DNA from: Ferrimonas kyonanensis DSM 18153
Lineage (GTDB): Bacteria > Pseudomonadota > Gammaproteobacteria > Enterobacterales > Shewanellaceae
Direction: 5' to 3'
NCBI RefSeq assembly: GCF_000425405.1
Contig: NZ_AUDJ01000001.1
Coordinates: 484,803 to 548,802 of the forward strand
Length of the DNA stretch: 64,000 nucleotides
Positions within the stretch are counted from its first letter, which is position 1. Every line of letters begins with the position of its first letter. The position numbers were made by a program, and so were the translations under genes. This document shows positions 24,802-33,510 of the stretch, piece after piece. The notes under the pieces are model-generated. The model worked only from the letters and a program-made list of their open reading frames with translations, was not told where the DNA came from and made no database searches.

Positions 24802-25223
24802 TAGACGGGTCAATGAAGAGTCTCGTCTTGAATGCTGGAAAATAGAGTATTTAGTTCAGTTATTTATTTGTTAACCCCAGGTGAAATCGACCTGTAATCA
24901 CTCGTTATGTAAACAATCTCTAATGTCTTTTTTTCTAACAAAAGCTGAGATGCAAACTTTTGAATAATAGTAATTAAGTTCATCGTGTTTGCGGCTTGCA
25001 TGGGTCATTTTCGGCCCACAATGCCCTGTTTAAATTGGGGGTATTTTGACGGTCTGGGCGAGGGCGCTGTCGCAGCCGGTTTTGTAAATTGCAGTTTGGA
25101 TTTGAATCATGATAACTAGGCAAAGTGATGGTTTTGTCACGGTTTTGATGGGTGTGGAGTAACGCCTTTCACCGCGGCGGAACCCGGTTATACCAATAAC
25201 AATGATGTAGATGGAGAAGCTGT
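24802..25223. other. Intergenic region between merR and the chemoreceptor gene
   Basis: About 420 bases without a gene, AT-rich in the first two thirds. I see no stable terminator-like hairpin, no clear sigma-28 flagellar promoter and no repeat. The chemoreceptor ribosome-binding site (GGAG) is at about 25212-25215. Confidence 0.5.
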
Positions 25224-26900
25224 ATGGGACGACTCGGATTGATGGGCAAGATGCTGCTGCTGGCTTCGGTGCCTTTGGTGATGACCATGGTGGTAGTGAC
25301 TGCCAGCTCCGTCTATTTTAAATCGCAGACACTGGAGCAGCAGGTTGCGACCTTTACCAAGGATCTGCGTCAGGAAAAGATCAAGCAGGTTCAGGATGCG
25401 GTGACCATCGCCATCAGTACCGTGCGTAATCAGATTGCCGCACACCCCGGTGAGGCGCCGCTGGCGGTGGTTAAGGATGCCCTGGCGGGCATCGAATTCG
25501 GTGACGGGGGGTATTTCTTTGTCTACAACATGGAGGGGACAGTGCAGTTTCATGGTCTAAAGCCACAGACCGTGGGGCAAAACCAGTTGCACCTGACCGA
25601 TCCCAATGGCACCCCCTTCATTGCCAACCTGGTGGCGGCAGCGAAGCGGGGCGGGGATACGGCGTCTTACTTCTATCAGAAACCCGGTGCCACCGGCCTG
25701 GTCGAGAAGATCAGTTACGTTAAGCCCTTGACTGAGTACGGTTGGTTCCTGGGTACCGGTGTGTACGTGGACGAGATCGAGGCGGCCGTGGCGTTGTTTC
25801 GCAGCGAAGCACAGGCCATGGCGGAGGAGGAGACCCTGATCAACACCCTGGTGTCGCTGGGGATCATGGTGCTGGCGGTGGTGGCCATCGTGGCGGTCTC
25901 CAGAAAGACCGTCGAGCCAGTCAATCAGATGCTGGCCAATTTGAGGGAGATTGCCCAGGGCGAGGGCGATCTGACCAAGCGCTTACAGGTAAAGGGCGAC
26001 GATGAGATTGCCCAGTTAGGACTGGCCTTCAATCAGTTTACCTCCAAACTGCAAGACACCATTCGTGAGGTGGCGGAGGCCACGGTGCAGGTGGGGCAGG
26101 CGGTGGACAACATCAACCAGCAAACCGGCACCATAACCCGTCAGTTGTCGGTGCATAACGATGAGACCGAACAGGTGGTGACGGCGGTCACCGAGATGAG
26201 CACGGCCGCCGCCGAGATTGCCGGTAACGCCAACCAGGTGGCGGAAGCGACTCAGGCGGCCGCCGACGATGCCGATACCGCACAAGACAAGCTGGGGCAC
26301 TCGGTCAGTGCCATCAACACCCTGGTGGGAGAGGTGGACCTGGCGGCTCAGCACATCGACCGCCTCAACGCCCAGTCCACCCGAATTCACAGCGTGCTCG
26401 GGGTGATTGGCGACATCGCCGAGCAAACCAACCTGCTGGCGTTGAACGCCGCCATTGAGGCGGCCCGGGCCGGCGATCAGGGCCGCGGATTTGCGGTGGT
26501 GGCCGACGAAGTGCGCGGCCTGGCCAGCCGCACTCAGACCAGCACGCTGGAGATCAAAGAGATGCTGGATGAGTTGCATCAGTCGGTGGCCAAGGCGGTG
26601 TCCACCATGGACAACAGCCAGAGTAACTGCGAAACCACCGTCAGTGCCTCGGGAGAGATCACCACCAGCCTGACGGCGGTGTCGGGGGCGGTAAACGAGA
26701 TCAACGACATGACCAGCCAGATCGCCACTGCCGCCACCGAGCAGAGTTCGGTGACCGAGGAGATCAACCGCAACATGGTGTCGATTCGGGACATCGTCAC
26801 CGAGCTGGTGTACGCCAGTGACGAGTCGGCGCAGATCTCCGAGCAGCTTGGGGCCTCGGGCCGTAAGCTGAGTCAGCTGGTGGGGCAGTTCAAGGTGTGA
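25224..26900 (+). CDS. Methyl-accepting chemotaxis protein with single Cache domain (558 aa)
   Basis: The order is: N-terminal membrane helix (residues 7-30), periplasmic single Cache (sCache_2-like) domain about residues 35-195 with [18 protein letters not shown] and [14 protein letters not shown], second membrane helix (about 205-230), HAMP domain (232-285), and cytoplasmic signalling domain with the conserved hairpin tip [18 protein letters not shown]. sCache_2 receptors often bind short carboxylates such as acetate, pyruvate or propionate; the ligand here is unknown. It would signal to CheA/CheW. The gene is monocistronic and shares a bidirectional terminator with accC. Confidence 0.95.
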   Translation: MGRLGLMGKMLLLASVPLVMTMVVVTASSVYFKSQTLEQQVATFTKDLRQEKIKQVQDAVTIAISTVRNQIAAHPGEAPLAVVKDALAGIEFGDGGYFFVYNMEGTVQFHGLKPQTVGQNQLHLTDPNGTPFIANLVAAAKRGGDTASYFYQKPGATGLVEKISYVKPLTEYGWFLGTGVYVDEIEAAVALFRSEAQAMAEEETLINTLVSLGIMVLAVVAIVAVSRKTVEPVNQMLANLREIAQGEGDLTKRLQVKGDDEIAQLGLAFNQFTSKLQDTIREVAEATVQVGQAVDNINQQTGTITRQLSVHNDETEQVVTAVTEMSTAAAEIAGNANQVAEATQAAADDADTAQDKLGHSVSAINTLVGEVDLAAQHIDRLNAQSTRIHSVLGVIGDIAEQTNLLALNAAIEAARAGDQGRGFAVVADEVRGLASRTQTSTLEIKEMLDELHQSVAKAVSTMDNSQSNCETTVSASGEITTSLTAVSGAVNEINDMTSQIATAATEQSSVTEEINRNMVSIRDIVTELVYASDESAQISEQLGASGRKLSQLVGQFKV

Positions 26901-26917
26901 GCCTGAACGTCAGCCAT

Positions 26918-26947
26918 AAAAAAACCTGGCCGTGGCCAGGTTTTTTT
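26918..26947. terminator. Bidirectional terminator between mcp and accC
   Basis: A7-CCTGGCC-GT-GGCCAGG-T7 forms a perfect fourteen-base-pair extended stem with A and T runs on either side, so it can end transcription of both convergent genes. Confidence 0.95.
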
Positions 26948-26961
26948 GCGGGCAAGCGAGG

Positions 26962-28302
26962 TTACAGACCCAGCTTCTTCTCCAGGTAGTGGATGTTGGT
27001 GCCACCGTGCTGGAAGTTTTCGTCAGCCATGATTCGCTGCTGCAGCGGAACGTTGGTCTTGATGCCGTCCACCACCAGCTCACGCAGGGCGTTTTTCATG
27101 CGGGCGATGGCGATGTCGCGGTTTTCCCCATAGGTGATCAGCTTGCCGATCATGGAGTCGTAGTGCGGCGGCACCTTGTAGCCGGCGTAGATGTGGGAGT
27201 CCCAGCGAATCCCCATGCCACCCGGTGGGTGGAAGCGTTCGATGTTGCCCGGAGACGGAATAAAGCTGTCCGGATCCTCGGCATTGATGCGGCATTCGAC
27301 CGCATGGCCACGAACAATCACCTGCTCCTGAGTGATCGACAAAGGTTGGCCGGCGGCGATGCGCAGCTGCTCTTTGATCAGATCCACGCCGGTGACCATC
27401 TCGGTAACCGGGTGCTCCACCTGAATTCGGGTGTTCATCTCGATGAAGTAGAATTCGCCGTTTTCATACAGGAACTCAAAGGTGCCGGCACCACGGTAGT
27501 TGATGTCGATGCAGGCTTTGGCGCAGCGCTCACCGATGAATTTACGCATCTCTTCGGTGATGCCCGGAGCCGGCGCTTCTTCAACCACTTTCTGGTGACG
27601 GCGCTGCATGGAGCAGTCGCGCTCGGCCAGGTGGATGGCGTTGCCCTGACCGTCGGCCAGAACCTGAACCTCGATATGGCGGGGGTTTTCCAGGAATTTT
27701 TCCATGTAAACCATGCTATTACCGAAGAAGCTGCCCGCTTCTGATTGGGTAATGGCAATGGCTTCCAGCAGTTCACTTTCCTGACGGACCACTCGCATGC
27801 CGCGACCACCACCACCACCGGCGGCTTTGATGATCACCGGGTAGCCGATGCGCTTGGCGATCTGAATGTTGGTTTTGGCATCGTCGCCCAGAGGGCCATC
27901 GGAACCGGGAACGCAGGGAACGCCGGCCTTTTTCATTGCGGTAATGGCCGACACCTTGTCGCCCATCAGGCGAATCACTTCCGGTGACGGGCCAATAAAG
28001 ATGTAGCCACTCTTTTCTACCTGCTCGGCAAAATCGGCGTTTTCGGCCAGAAAACCATAGCCGGGGTGAATGGCGATGGCATCGGTCACTTCGGCGGCAG
28101 AGATGATGGCCGGAATGTCCAGATAGCTTTCGGTTGCCGGGGCACGACCGATGCAGATGGTTTCATCGGCCAGCAGCACGTGTTTCAGATCCCGATCGGC
28201 GGTGGAGTGCACCGCCACGGTTTTGATCCCGAGTTCGCGACAGGCGCGCAGAATTCGCAGAGCGATTTCACCGCGGTTCGCAATAACCACTTTGTCCAAC
28301 AT
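26962..28302 (-). CDS. accC: Biotin carboxylase subunit of acetyl-CoA carboxylase
   Basis: The 446-residue ATP-grasp enzyme carboxylates biotin on AccB in the first step of fatty-acid synthesis. Visible motifs: [20 protein letters not shown] at the N-terminus, the glycine-rich ATP-binding loop [14 protein letters not shown] (near residue 160), [30 protein letters not shown], and [14 protein letters not shown] (active-site region near residue 290). Length is standard. It lies ten bases after accB, in the order aroQ-accB-accC, the usual gammaproteobacterial arrangement. Confidence 0.98.
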   Translation of the reverse strand: MLDKVVIANRGEIALRILRACRELGIKTVAVHSTADRDLKHVLLADETICIGRAPATESYLDIPAIISAAEVTDAIAIHPGYGFLAENADFAEQVEKSGYIFIGPSPEVIRLMGDKVSAITAMKKAGVPCVPGSDGPLGDDAKTNIQIAKRIGYPVIIKAAGGGGGRGMRVVRQESELLEAIAITQSEAGSFFGNSMVYMEKFLENPRHIEVQVLADGQGNAIHLAERDCSMQRRHQKVVEEAPAPGITEEMRKFIGERCAKACIDINYRGAGTFEFLYENGEFYFIEMNTRIQVEHPVTEMVTGVDLIKEQLRIAAGQPLSITQEQVIVRGHAVECRINAEDPDSFIPSPGNIERFHPPGGMGIRWDSHIYAGYKVPPHYDSMIGKLITYGENRDIAIARMKNALRELVVDGIKTNVPLQQRIMADENFQHGGTNIHYLEKKLGL

Positions 28303-28312
28303 GGCGAATTCC

Positions 28313-28771
28313 TTACTCGATGATGAACAGAGGTTCGTCGAACTCTACGGAGTCGCCGTTTTCGATCAGGACCTGCTTCACCACACCGGCTTTATCGGAC
28401 TCAATCTGGTTCATCATCTTCATCGCTTCAATGATGCACAGGGTGTCGCCGGCAGCAACGGTATCGCCCACTTCGACGAACGGCTTGGCGGCCGGGCTGG
28501 CGGCGCGGTAGAAGGTACCGACCATGGGCGATTTTACCGCGTGGCCATCGGTAGCGGCCGGGGCGGCGGCTGCCGGGGCGGCAGCGGCTGCGACCGGAGC
28601 GGCGGCAACCGGTGCCGGCGCTGGCTCAGCCACCGCGTAGGTGGCTGGGGCCACAGGGGCGTTGCCAGTACGACAGATGCGTACGGATTCTTCACCTTCG
28701 GAGATTTCCAGCTCGGCAATACCGGATTCCTGCACCAGTTCGATCAATTTTTTGATTTTACGAATATCCAT
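28313..28771 (-). CDS. accB: Biotin carboxyl carrier protein of acetyl-CoA carboxylase
   Basis: The 152-residue protein has an N-terminal helical part, an alanine/proline-rich flexible linker (about residues 38-75) and the biotinyl domain with EAMKMM, where K118 is the biotin attachment lysine. It carries carboxybiotin between AccC and the AccAD transferase. Co-transcribed with accC; the accC start lies ten bases beyond its stop. Confidence 0.98.
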   Translation of the reverse strand: MDIRKIKKLIELVQESGIAELEISEGEESVRICRTGNAPVAPATYAVAEPAPAPVAAAPVAAAAAPAAAAPAATDGHAVKSPMVGTFYRAASPAAKPFVEVGDTVAAGDTLCIIEAMKMMNQIESDKAGVVKQVLIENGDSVEFDEPLFIIE

Positions 28772-28800
28772 AAGGGTTCTCTTTTTAAGCTCTGTACGTA

Positions 28801-29247
28801 CTAGCCAGCACGATTCAAATAGTTAACCGCACTTTGCAGTGCAAATTGATAACCGTCCGCACCCAGTCCGCAAATCACTCCAACGGCGACGTCGGAAAAG
28901 TAGGAGTGATGACGAAATGCCTCCCGGGCATGGACGTTAGATAGGTGTACTTCGATAAAGGGCGTGGATACCGACAACAACGCGTCCCGCAGGGCAACAC
29001 TGGTGTGGGTAAAGGCAGCAGGATTGATGATGATAAAATCCACCTCGGTTTGGTGAATGGCATCGATCAGTTCCGCCTCGGAGTTGCTCTGGATATGACT
29101 CAGGCTAAGCTGATGATTTTCGGCGGATTTGGTCAGACCAGTTACGATGTCATTCAGGGTTTGCTGCCCGTAATGACCCGGCTCCCGGCGACCCAACATG
29201 TTCAAATTTGGGCCATTTACCAGCAATATCCGCTTTTGCTTCGCCAT
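28801..29247 (-). CDS. aroQ: 3-dehydroquinate dehydratase, type II
   Basis: The 148-residue enzyme catalyses the third step of the shikimate pathway. It starts [27 protein letters not shown] with the catalytic tyrosine in GHYG, and has [17 protein letters not shown] and [17 protein letters not shown] with the active-site histidine. ATG at 29247 is chosen because it gives the family N-terminus. It lies 29 bases upstream of accB on the same strand and probably heads the aroQ-accB-accC operon. Confidence 0.97.
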   Translation of the reverse strand: MAKQKRILLVNGPNLNMLGRREPGHYGQQTLNDIVTGLTKSAENHQLSLSHIQSNSEAELIDAIHQTEVDFIIINPAAFTHTSVALRDALLSVSTPFIEVHLSNVHAREAFRHHSYFSDVAVGVICGLGADGYQFALQSAVNYLNRAG

Positions 29248-29440
29248 TTTGCGCCTATCCTCTGCGAAAAAGTATCTAACTTCGGACAATGTTAATAAGA
29301 GCCAAAGTAGCTTACTTAGTTCCGCCCTAGAAAGTGGTTTTTTCCCATTATAACGACATCAATGAAAATGGCAGCATTTTACTGGTCTAATCACGTGAGA
29401 TTGCCACAGTGTTTCTCTGGTTCAAGGCGATTATTCTGGC

Positions 29441-29860
29441 TCAGTCGTTGCCCGGTGCGCGGCGCATCTGCTTGCGCTGGCTGTGCTGCTTTTTGTTGTC
29501 GAGGCGTTTGCGGACACTGGAACGGGTCGGGCGGGTTGCGTGGCGGGTTTTGGGGCGAAATGCGGCGGCAACCAACAGGGTTCGCAGACGCTCCAGGGCG
29601 TCCTGACGATTCATCTCCTGGCTGCGATGTTGCTGTGCCTTAATCAAGATCTTGCCACCGGCAGTGATGTTGGCGTGGGAGCGGTTGTCCAGAGCCTGTT
29701 TATAGCTGTCTGGCAATACCTTGGAGTGACGATAATCGAACACCAGTTGAATCGCCGTGGACACTTTATTGACATGCTGTCCCCCTGGCCCGGATGCCCT
29801 GATGGCTTGAAATTCAAGCTCGTACGCTGGGATGGTGAGGCGGTTGGAGATCACTAGCAT
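29441..29860 (-). CDS. arfB: Ribosome rescue peptidyl-tRNA hydrolase ArfB (YaeJ)
   Basis: The 139-residue product contains the release-factor GGQ motif at residues 26-28 (SGPGGQHVNK) and a long basic C-terminal tail (RPTRSSVRKRLDNKKQHSQRK) that inserts into the empty mRNA channel of stalled ribosomes. It lacks codon-recognition domains, as expected for ArfB. The ATG at 29860 has only a weak ribosome-binding site, so the start is the best available rather than certain. It releases peptides from non-stop ribosomes as a backup to tmRNA. Confidence 0.95.
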   Translation of the reverse strand: MLVISNRLTIPAYELEFQAIRASGPGGQHVNKVSTAIQLVFDYRHSKVLPDSYKQALDNRSHANITAGGKILIKAQQHRSQEMNRQDALERLRTLLVAAAFRPKTRHATRPTRSSVRKRLDNKKQHSQRKQMRRAPGND

Positions 29861-29928
29861 GGGGCACGACACGGTTGAGGGCGAAGTATCAGTATACCAG
29901 TTTGCGCTGGCCACAGGGTTTCAGCCGC

Positions 29929-29954
29929 AAAAAAGGCAGCAATGAGATGCTGCC
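29929..29954 (-). terminator. Intrinsic terminator of the DUF2057 gene (minus strand)
   Basis: GGCAGCA (29935-29941) and TGCTGCC (29948-29954) make a stem whose minus-strand 3' side runs into six T residues. It lies 32 bases downstream of the DUF2057 stop codon. Confidence 0.85.
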
Positions 29955-29985
29955 TGTTTGAATGGCGGAGTGGTTAGCGGGCAGA

Positions 29986-30405
29986 TCAGTCTGCCAACAG
30001 GGCCGTCACCGCCCCATTGCCGATATAGGCTTGATACGCGACCTGTTGATCGTCTTGTTGAATGGTAAATTGTGGCTTTTGGGCGAAGGCCTTAGCGTCC
30101 TTCAGGTGATAAGGAATGTCGGCGTTCAGGTTGTAGTTGGATTGGCCGTCGGCGGTAAACACCACATAGATGGGCTTAGAGACCACGGTTTCGTGCAGGT
30201 TGCGGTGCCCGATATAGGGGTTGGCGTAACGTAGGGTGACCACTTGCTTACCCGCGTCCAGACTGAGATTGCTGGCATGGACGGAAACCGGCTGGCCATT
30301 GACGTCGGTGGCGTAGAAACCCTTTGGCAGTTGCAGAGAGGTTGCGGATGCAGTGGCAGACAACACCAGAGCTGCGGCCAGAGTGGCCAGAGGCAGTTTG
30401 CGCAT
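29986..30405 (-). CDS. DUF2057 (YccT-like) periplasmic protein, short form (139 aa)
   Basis: A signal peptide (MRKLPLATLAAALVLSATASA) is followed by TSLQLPKGFYATDVNGQPV, a DUF2057 opening, and RYANPYIGHRNLHETVVSKPIYVVF, which matches the core of the domain. YccT/CsgI-type family members that I know are about 200-220 residues; this one stops at 139, so the C-terminal third is missing or it is a natural short relative. The ORF is intact with AGGAG eight bases before ATG and its own terminator, which argues against a pseudogene. It should be periplasmic. Function is not established beyond a reported effect of YccT on curli in enterics. Confidence 0.72.
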   Translation of the reverse strand: MRKLPLATLAAALVLSATASATSLQLPKGFYATDVNGQPVSVHASNLSLDAGKQVVTLRYANPYIGHRNLHETVVSKPIYVVFTADGQSNYNLNADIPYHLKDAKAFAQKPQFTIQQDDQQVAYQAYIGNGAVTALLAD

Positions 30406-30814
30406 ATTGATACTCCTTCCTTCATTCAGCGCCTGTGGCCCTGCCGGGAAACCCCGCAGGAACCGGAGCGTCGCCCCGGGGCCAGTGACAATCCGGTCAT
30501 TGGCCGTCGCCGGGAGGGGGTATTATGTAACGAATCCCCCTTTACGACTTTGCTTATGTTTTACCATTAGGTTGCATAAAAGTGAACTCTTGCCCGAGTA
30601 TATCCGGCAAATCAAATGTTAAATCTATACAAAATGCTGCCAGGTGGCGATTAAAAGGTAGGATCTATAAAATCCGTTGTGCTGGGTCGCAGCACTGCGG
30701 GTGACTGAGCAGGAAAAAAGTGACATTGTTCTAAATTTTAACATTTTCTGTTACTTTCATCGCCTAATTCGCTGGGGGATAATCAACAGCGCCACCGTTT
30801 TAAGGGAACTCAGA
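30406..30814. other. Divergent intergenic region between the DUF2057 and patatin genes
   Basis: About 400 bases. The left part is GC-rich with several short complementary stretches (around 30437-30520); the right part is AT-rich. An open frame extends the patatin gene upstream to 30677, but it lacks a ribosome-binding site and family-like sequence. No other gene, repeat or confident promoter is visible. Confidence 0.45.
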
Positions 30815-31858
30815 GTGAAGGCATTACGGATCCTCGCCGGACATCAGGCCCGGGAGCAGATTGCGCAGCACGGTTTGCAGCCGGCTTTGTTTGATCGCTT
30901 TATTGCCGCCAGCGGCGGCCCTAAGTGGCTGCCATTGGCCGCCCTGGACCGTCATCTGCTGACTCGGTGGGTGCCACAGGCGCAGCCGATGGAGCTGTTG
31001 GGTACCTCCTCCGGAGGCTGGCGCTGTGCCGCCCTGTGTCATCCCCAGCCGGAGGCGGCTCATCGGCGTCTGCAGCAGGCGTACATCAATCAGCGTTATG
31101 AGCAGTACCCGAGCGAGCAGGAGGTTCGGGACAACTGCCTTGGCATCATCGAGGCTTTGGTGGCCGAAGTCGGATTAGCGGCGCTGTTGGCTCAGCCGAC
31201 GCGAACCTTGAATCTCATCGCCTGCCGCTGGAAAGGGATGCGCAATCACAGCCGTCCCCGACAGATGGCGAATCTGGGCCTGACGGCACTGGTGAATCTG
31301 ATCAGCCGCTCCGGCCTGGAGTTGCTGTGGGAGCGCTGGTTGTTCTCGGCCGGTGGTGCAGCGTTTGAGCCTCTGGGCGGGCTGACCACTCACCCGGCCA
31401 GGCTGACGCCCGCCAACCTGGAAGCGGCTCTGCTGGCCACCGGCAGCATTCCAATGCTGTCGCCGGGCGAACTGGATATCGATGGTGCTCGACCCGGGCG
31501 CTACATGGACGGCGGCATCACCGATTACCACCTGGATTTTCCAGTGCTCGGCCAGGGAAAGTTGGTGCTGTACCCCCATTTTAACCCCTTTGTACTGCCG
31601 GGTTGGTTCGACAAATCCTTATCCTGGCGCCGTGCCGGGACCAATCTCAGTAATGTGGTGCTACTGGTGCCAAGCCCCGAGTTTGTCGCCAGTCTGCCTG
31701 GGGCGCGAATTCCGGATCGGGGCGATTTTAAGCGTTATGATAATGAGCAGCGCATCGCGTTGTGGAATCGCTGCTGTCAGCAGGGACAGGCCCTGGTGAA
31801 TGGGTTTCAGCAGGCGGTGGCCGAGGGGCAGCGGGTTGAAATCGAAAAATTAGATTAA
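30815..31858 (+). CDS. Patatin-like phospholipase family protein (347 aa)
   Basis: The GTG at 30815, preceded by AAGGGA, is chosen because homology-like sequence begins there. The patatin elements are present: the glycine-rich oxyanion region SGGPKW (residues 33-38), the nucleophile motif GTSSG with Ser65, and YMDGGITDYH with the catalytic aspartate near residue 230. It should hydrolyse acyl lipids. There is no signal peptide, so the protein is cytosolic or acts at the inner face of the membrane. It is followed by a separate Fur-like-controlled gene. Confidence 0.88.
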   Translation: MKALRILAGHQAREQIAQHGLQPALFDRFIAASGGPKWLPLAALDRHLLTRWVPQAQPMELLGTSSGGWRCAALCHPQPEAAHRRLQQAYINQRYEQYPSEQEVRDNCLGIIEALVAEVGLAALLAQPTRTLNLIACRWKGMRNHSRPRQMANLGLTALVNLISRSGLELLWERWLFSAGGAAFEPLGGLTTHPARLTPANLEAALLATGSIPMLSPGELDIDGARPGRYMDGGITDYHLDFPVLGQGKLVLYPHFNPFVLPGWFDKSLSWRRAGTNLSNVVLLVPSPEFVASLPGARIPDRGDFKRYDNEQRIALWNRCCQQGQALVNGFQQAVAEGQRVEIEKLD

Positions 31859-31889
31859 CGGAAGCGAAGATTACCATTTTAAATCTAAA

Positions 31890-31904
31890 TGATAATTGTT
31901 ATTA
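31890..31904. promoter_or_regulatory. Candidate Fur box
   Basis: TGATAATTGTTATTA matches the 7-1-7 Fur consensus (TGATAAT-N-ATTATCA) at 12 of 14 half-site positions. It lies 38 bases upstream of the DUF2061 gene start, in a position fit to block its promoter when iron is plentiful. Confidence 0.6.
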
Positions 31905-31941
31905 TTTGGTCATTCGCCATTATCTCAATGAGGCCATGACC

Positions 31942-32142
31942 ATGATTAAAACCCTGAGCTTTGCCGTAATGCACTTTTCCATCGCTTTTACCCTGGTGTA
32001 CTTGCTGACCGGAAGCTGGACGCTGGGCGGGGTGGTGGCCATCGTCGAACCCCTGGTGAACACCGTGGCGTTTTATTTCCATGACAAGTTCTGGAAACGG
32101 CTGGAGTTGCGCCGGCAGGGGACAACCCTGCTGACCGCCTGA
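31942..32142 (+). CDS. DUF2061 small membrane protein (66 aa)
   Basis: The product MIKTLSFAVMHFSIAFTLVY... has two membrane segments with the DUF2061 core TGSWTLGGVVAIVEPLVNTVAFYFHDKFW. Of two close ATGs (31936, 31942), 31942 has GAGG at the better eight-base spacing. DUF2061 proteins are short inner-membrane proteins of unknown function. A Fur-like box upstream suggests it is expressed in iron limitation. Confidence 0.85.
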   Translation: MIKTLSFAVMHFSIAFTLVYLLTGSWTLGGVVAIVEPLVNTVAFYFHDKFWKRLELRRQGTTLLTA

Positions 32143-32285
32143 ATATCGTCCCAGCATTCGAAACCCAACCGCCCTAAACAGGGTCTAAACTAGTGAGAGA
32201 CCAGCGGGCACCGGCTTTTGGTTTCTGTTAGTTTTCAAACCTCCGGCGCTCGAGTATGCCCCCTGTGGTTGGCTGGGAGTTTGGT

Positions 32286-32882
32286 ATGCGTCGAATCATC
32301 GTGGCACTGTTACCCATCGATAGTCCGGTATTGCCCCAGGGGCGCCGCGAGCTGAGGATGGTTACGCCCGGCCAAAGCCGGGTGGTCGCCGAACATTTTC
32401 GCAACCAGTTACCTCTGGTGGCTTGCGTGCAGCGTGAGCAGGGCCACCCGCTGCCCTGTTATCCCATCGCCTCCGTAGTTGAGATTCTCGACTTTCACCA
32501 GCTGGAAGACGGTTGTTTGAGCGTGGTGGTGGAAGGTCGGCGCAAGTTTACCGTATCCCAGGCTTGGGCCGAGCCAGACGGGGTGTGGATGGGGCAGGGG
32601 TTTGTGATGAACAATTGGCCCTCCCTGCCGATGTCGCCACGATTCGAGCTGCTTAGCGAGGCGTTGTTGAGGCTGTTTGATGCTCGGCCCGAACTCGGCG
32701 AACTGTACGCCGATAAGCGTCTAAGCGATGCCTGTTGGGTCGGCCAGCGGTGGCTGGAGATTCTGCCGTTGCTGGAGCAGGATACTCAGGAGTTGCTGCA
32801 GTCGCCGGATTGTCACCGAACCCTGAATTTCATCCTGTCGCTGATCATTAAGCCGGAGCTGTATTCATTTCCTTCCCGATAG
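32286..32882 (+). CDS. Stand-alone Lon substrate-binding (LAN/PUA-like) domain protein (198 aa)
   Basis: The product begins RRIIVALLPIDSPVLPQGRRELRMVTPGQSRVV and continues with DGCLSVVVEGRRKFTV and a helical C-terminal half; this is the fold of the N-terminal substrate-binding domain of Lon protease. No ATPase or peptidase domain follows and the frame ends normally, so it is the stand-alone type. ATG at 32286 has GGGAG eight bases upstream. Such proteins are widespread but their role is unknown; adaptor or substrate-competitor functions are guesses. Confidence 0.85.
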   Translation: MRRIIVALLPIDSPVLPQGRRELRMVTPGQSRVVAEHFRNQLPLVACVQREQGHPLPCYPIASVVEILDFHQLEDGCLSVVVEGRRKFTVSQAWAEPDGVWMGQGFVMNNWPSLPMSPRFELLSEALLRLFDARPELGELYADKRLSDACWVGQRWLEILPLLEQDTQELLQSPDCHRTLNFILSLIIKPELYSFPSR

Positions 32883-33010
32883 CGTCGCTGTAACCCTTCA
32901 GGCGCAAGTTTATAACTCTTTGCCAAACTTTACGTTTCCAAAAGGCACCTATACCAATGGATCGTGTCTACTAGTAGCAGGCTTATCCACTTTTATGGGA
33001 ACGGAACACA

Positions 33011-33418
33011 ATGAAACACTGGCTTGTCTCTCTGCCGGCTTTGGCGTTACTTCTTGGTTGCAGCAGTTCGACGGAACGGCTGCCGCCCCAGGAGTATTTC
33101 TCTTTTGAACAGGGGCAGGACGGGTATCTGCATTTCTCGCTGTTCATCGAAGGCATGGGGGGCAAGGGAGAGCGTCAGGCTGCCCGAAGTGGTGCTAAGC
33201 GAGGTGGCAAAGGGGGCGGCGGTCGAAATGGCGGCGATCAGCCACCGCCGGATTCTCAATCCGATCGTCAACATGATCAGCTGGCATTAACCGGTCGGTT
33301 GGCCGAACGGGTGGATCACCACCTGAAGCTCAATGGCTTGTGCGATCAGGGCTATGAGATTGTCGAACAGCGGCGCTTGTCTCAGGGCGTCGCGATACTG
33401 GGAGAGTGTCGATTATGA
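33011..33418 (+). CDS. Hypothetical lipoprotein with glycine/lysine-rich stretch (135 aa)
   Basis: The signal peptide ends in a lipobox, ALLLGC, with the lipidated cysteine at residue 17. The mature part has a short acidic/aromatic region (EYFSFEQGQDGYLHFSLF), then a low-complexity basic Gly/Lys/Arg segment (GAKRGGKGGGGRNGG, residues 61-75), and a C-terminal part with two cysteines (CDQGYEIVEQRRL and GECRL). I do not recognise the family. Its stop overlaps the start of a 31-codon ORF (ATGA), so the two are probably translated together. Function unknown. Confidence 0.7.
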   Translation: MKHWLVSLPALALLLGCSSSTERLPPQEYFSFEQGQDGYLHFSLFIEGMGGKGERQAARSGAKRGGKGGGGRNGGDQPPPDSQSDRQHDQLALTGRLAERVDHHLKLNGLCDQGYEIVEQRRLSQGVAILGECRL

Positions 33419-33510
33419 TTCGATTACGATGGACCATGGTGTTTGTCATTGTGCTGGCCCTGGCAGCCAGCGCCCGGCTGTTAAGCCAGGCGCTGATGTG
33501 GTTGGGTTAG
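33415..33510 (+). CDS. Small single-pass membrane peptide coupled to the lipoprotein (31 aa)
   Basis: ATG at 33415 overlaps the lipoprotein stop by four bases (ATGA). The 31-codon frame encodes a basic start (MIRLR), one hydrophobic helix (TMVFVIVLALAASA) and a short tail ending LLSQALMWLG. The stop TAG at 33508-33510 overlaps the convergent dsbD stop codon. The coupling and membrane-helix pattern support a real product, though no homologue is known to me. Confidence 0.5.
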   Translation: MIRLRWTMVFVIVLALAASARLLSQALMWLG

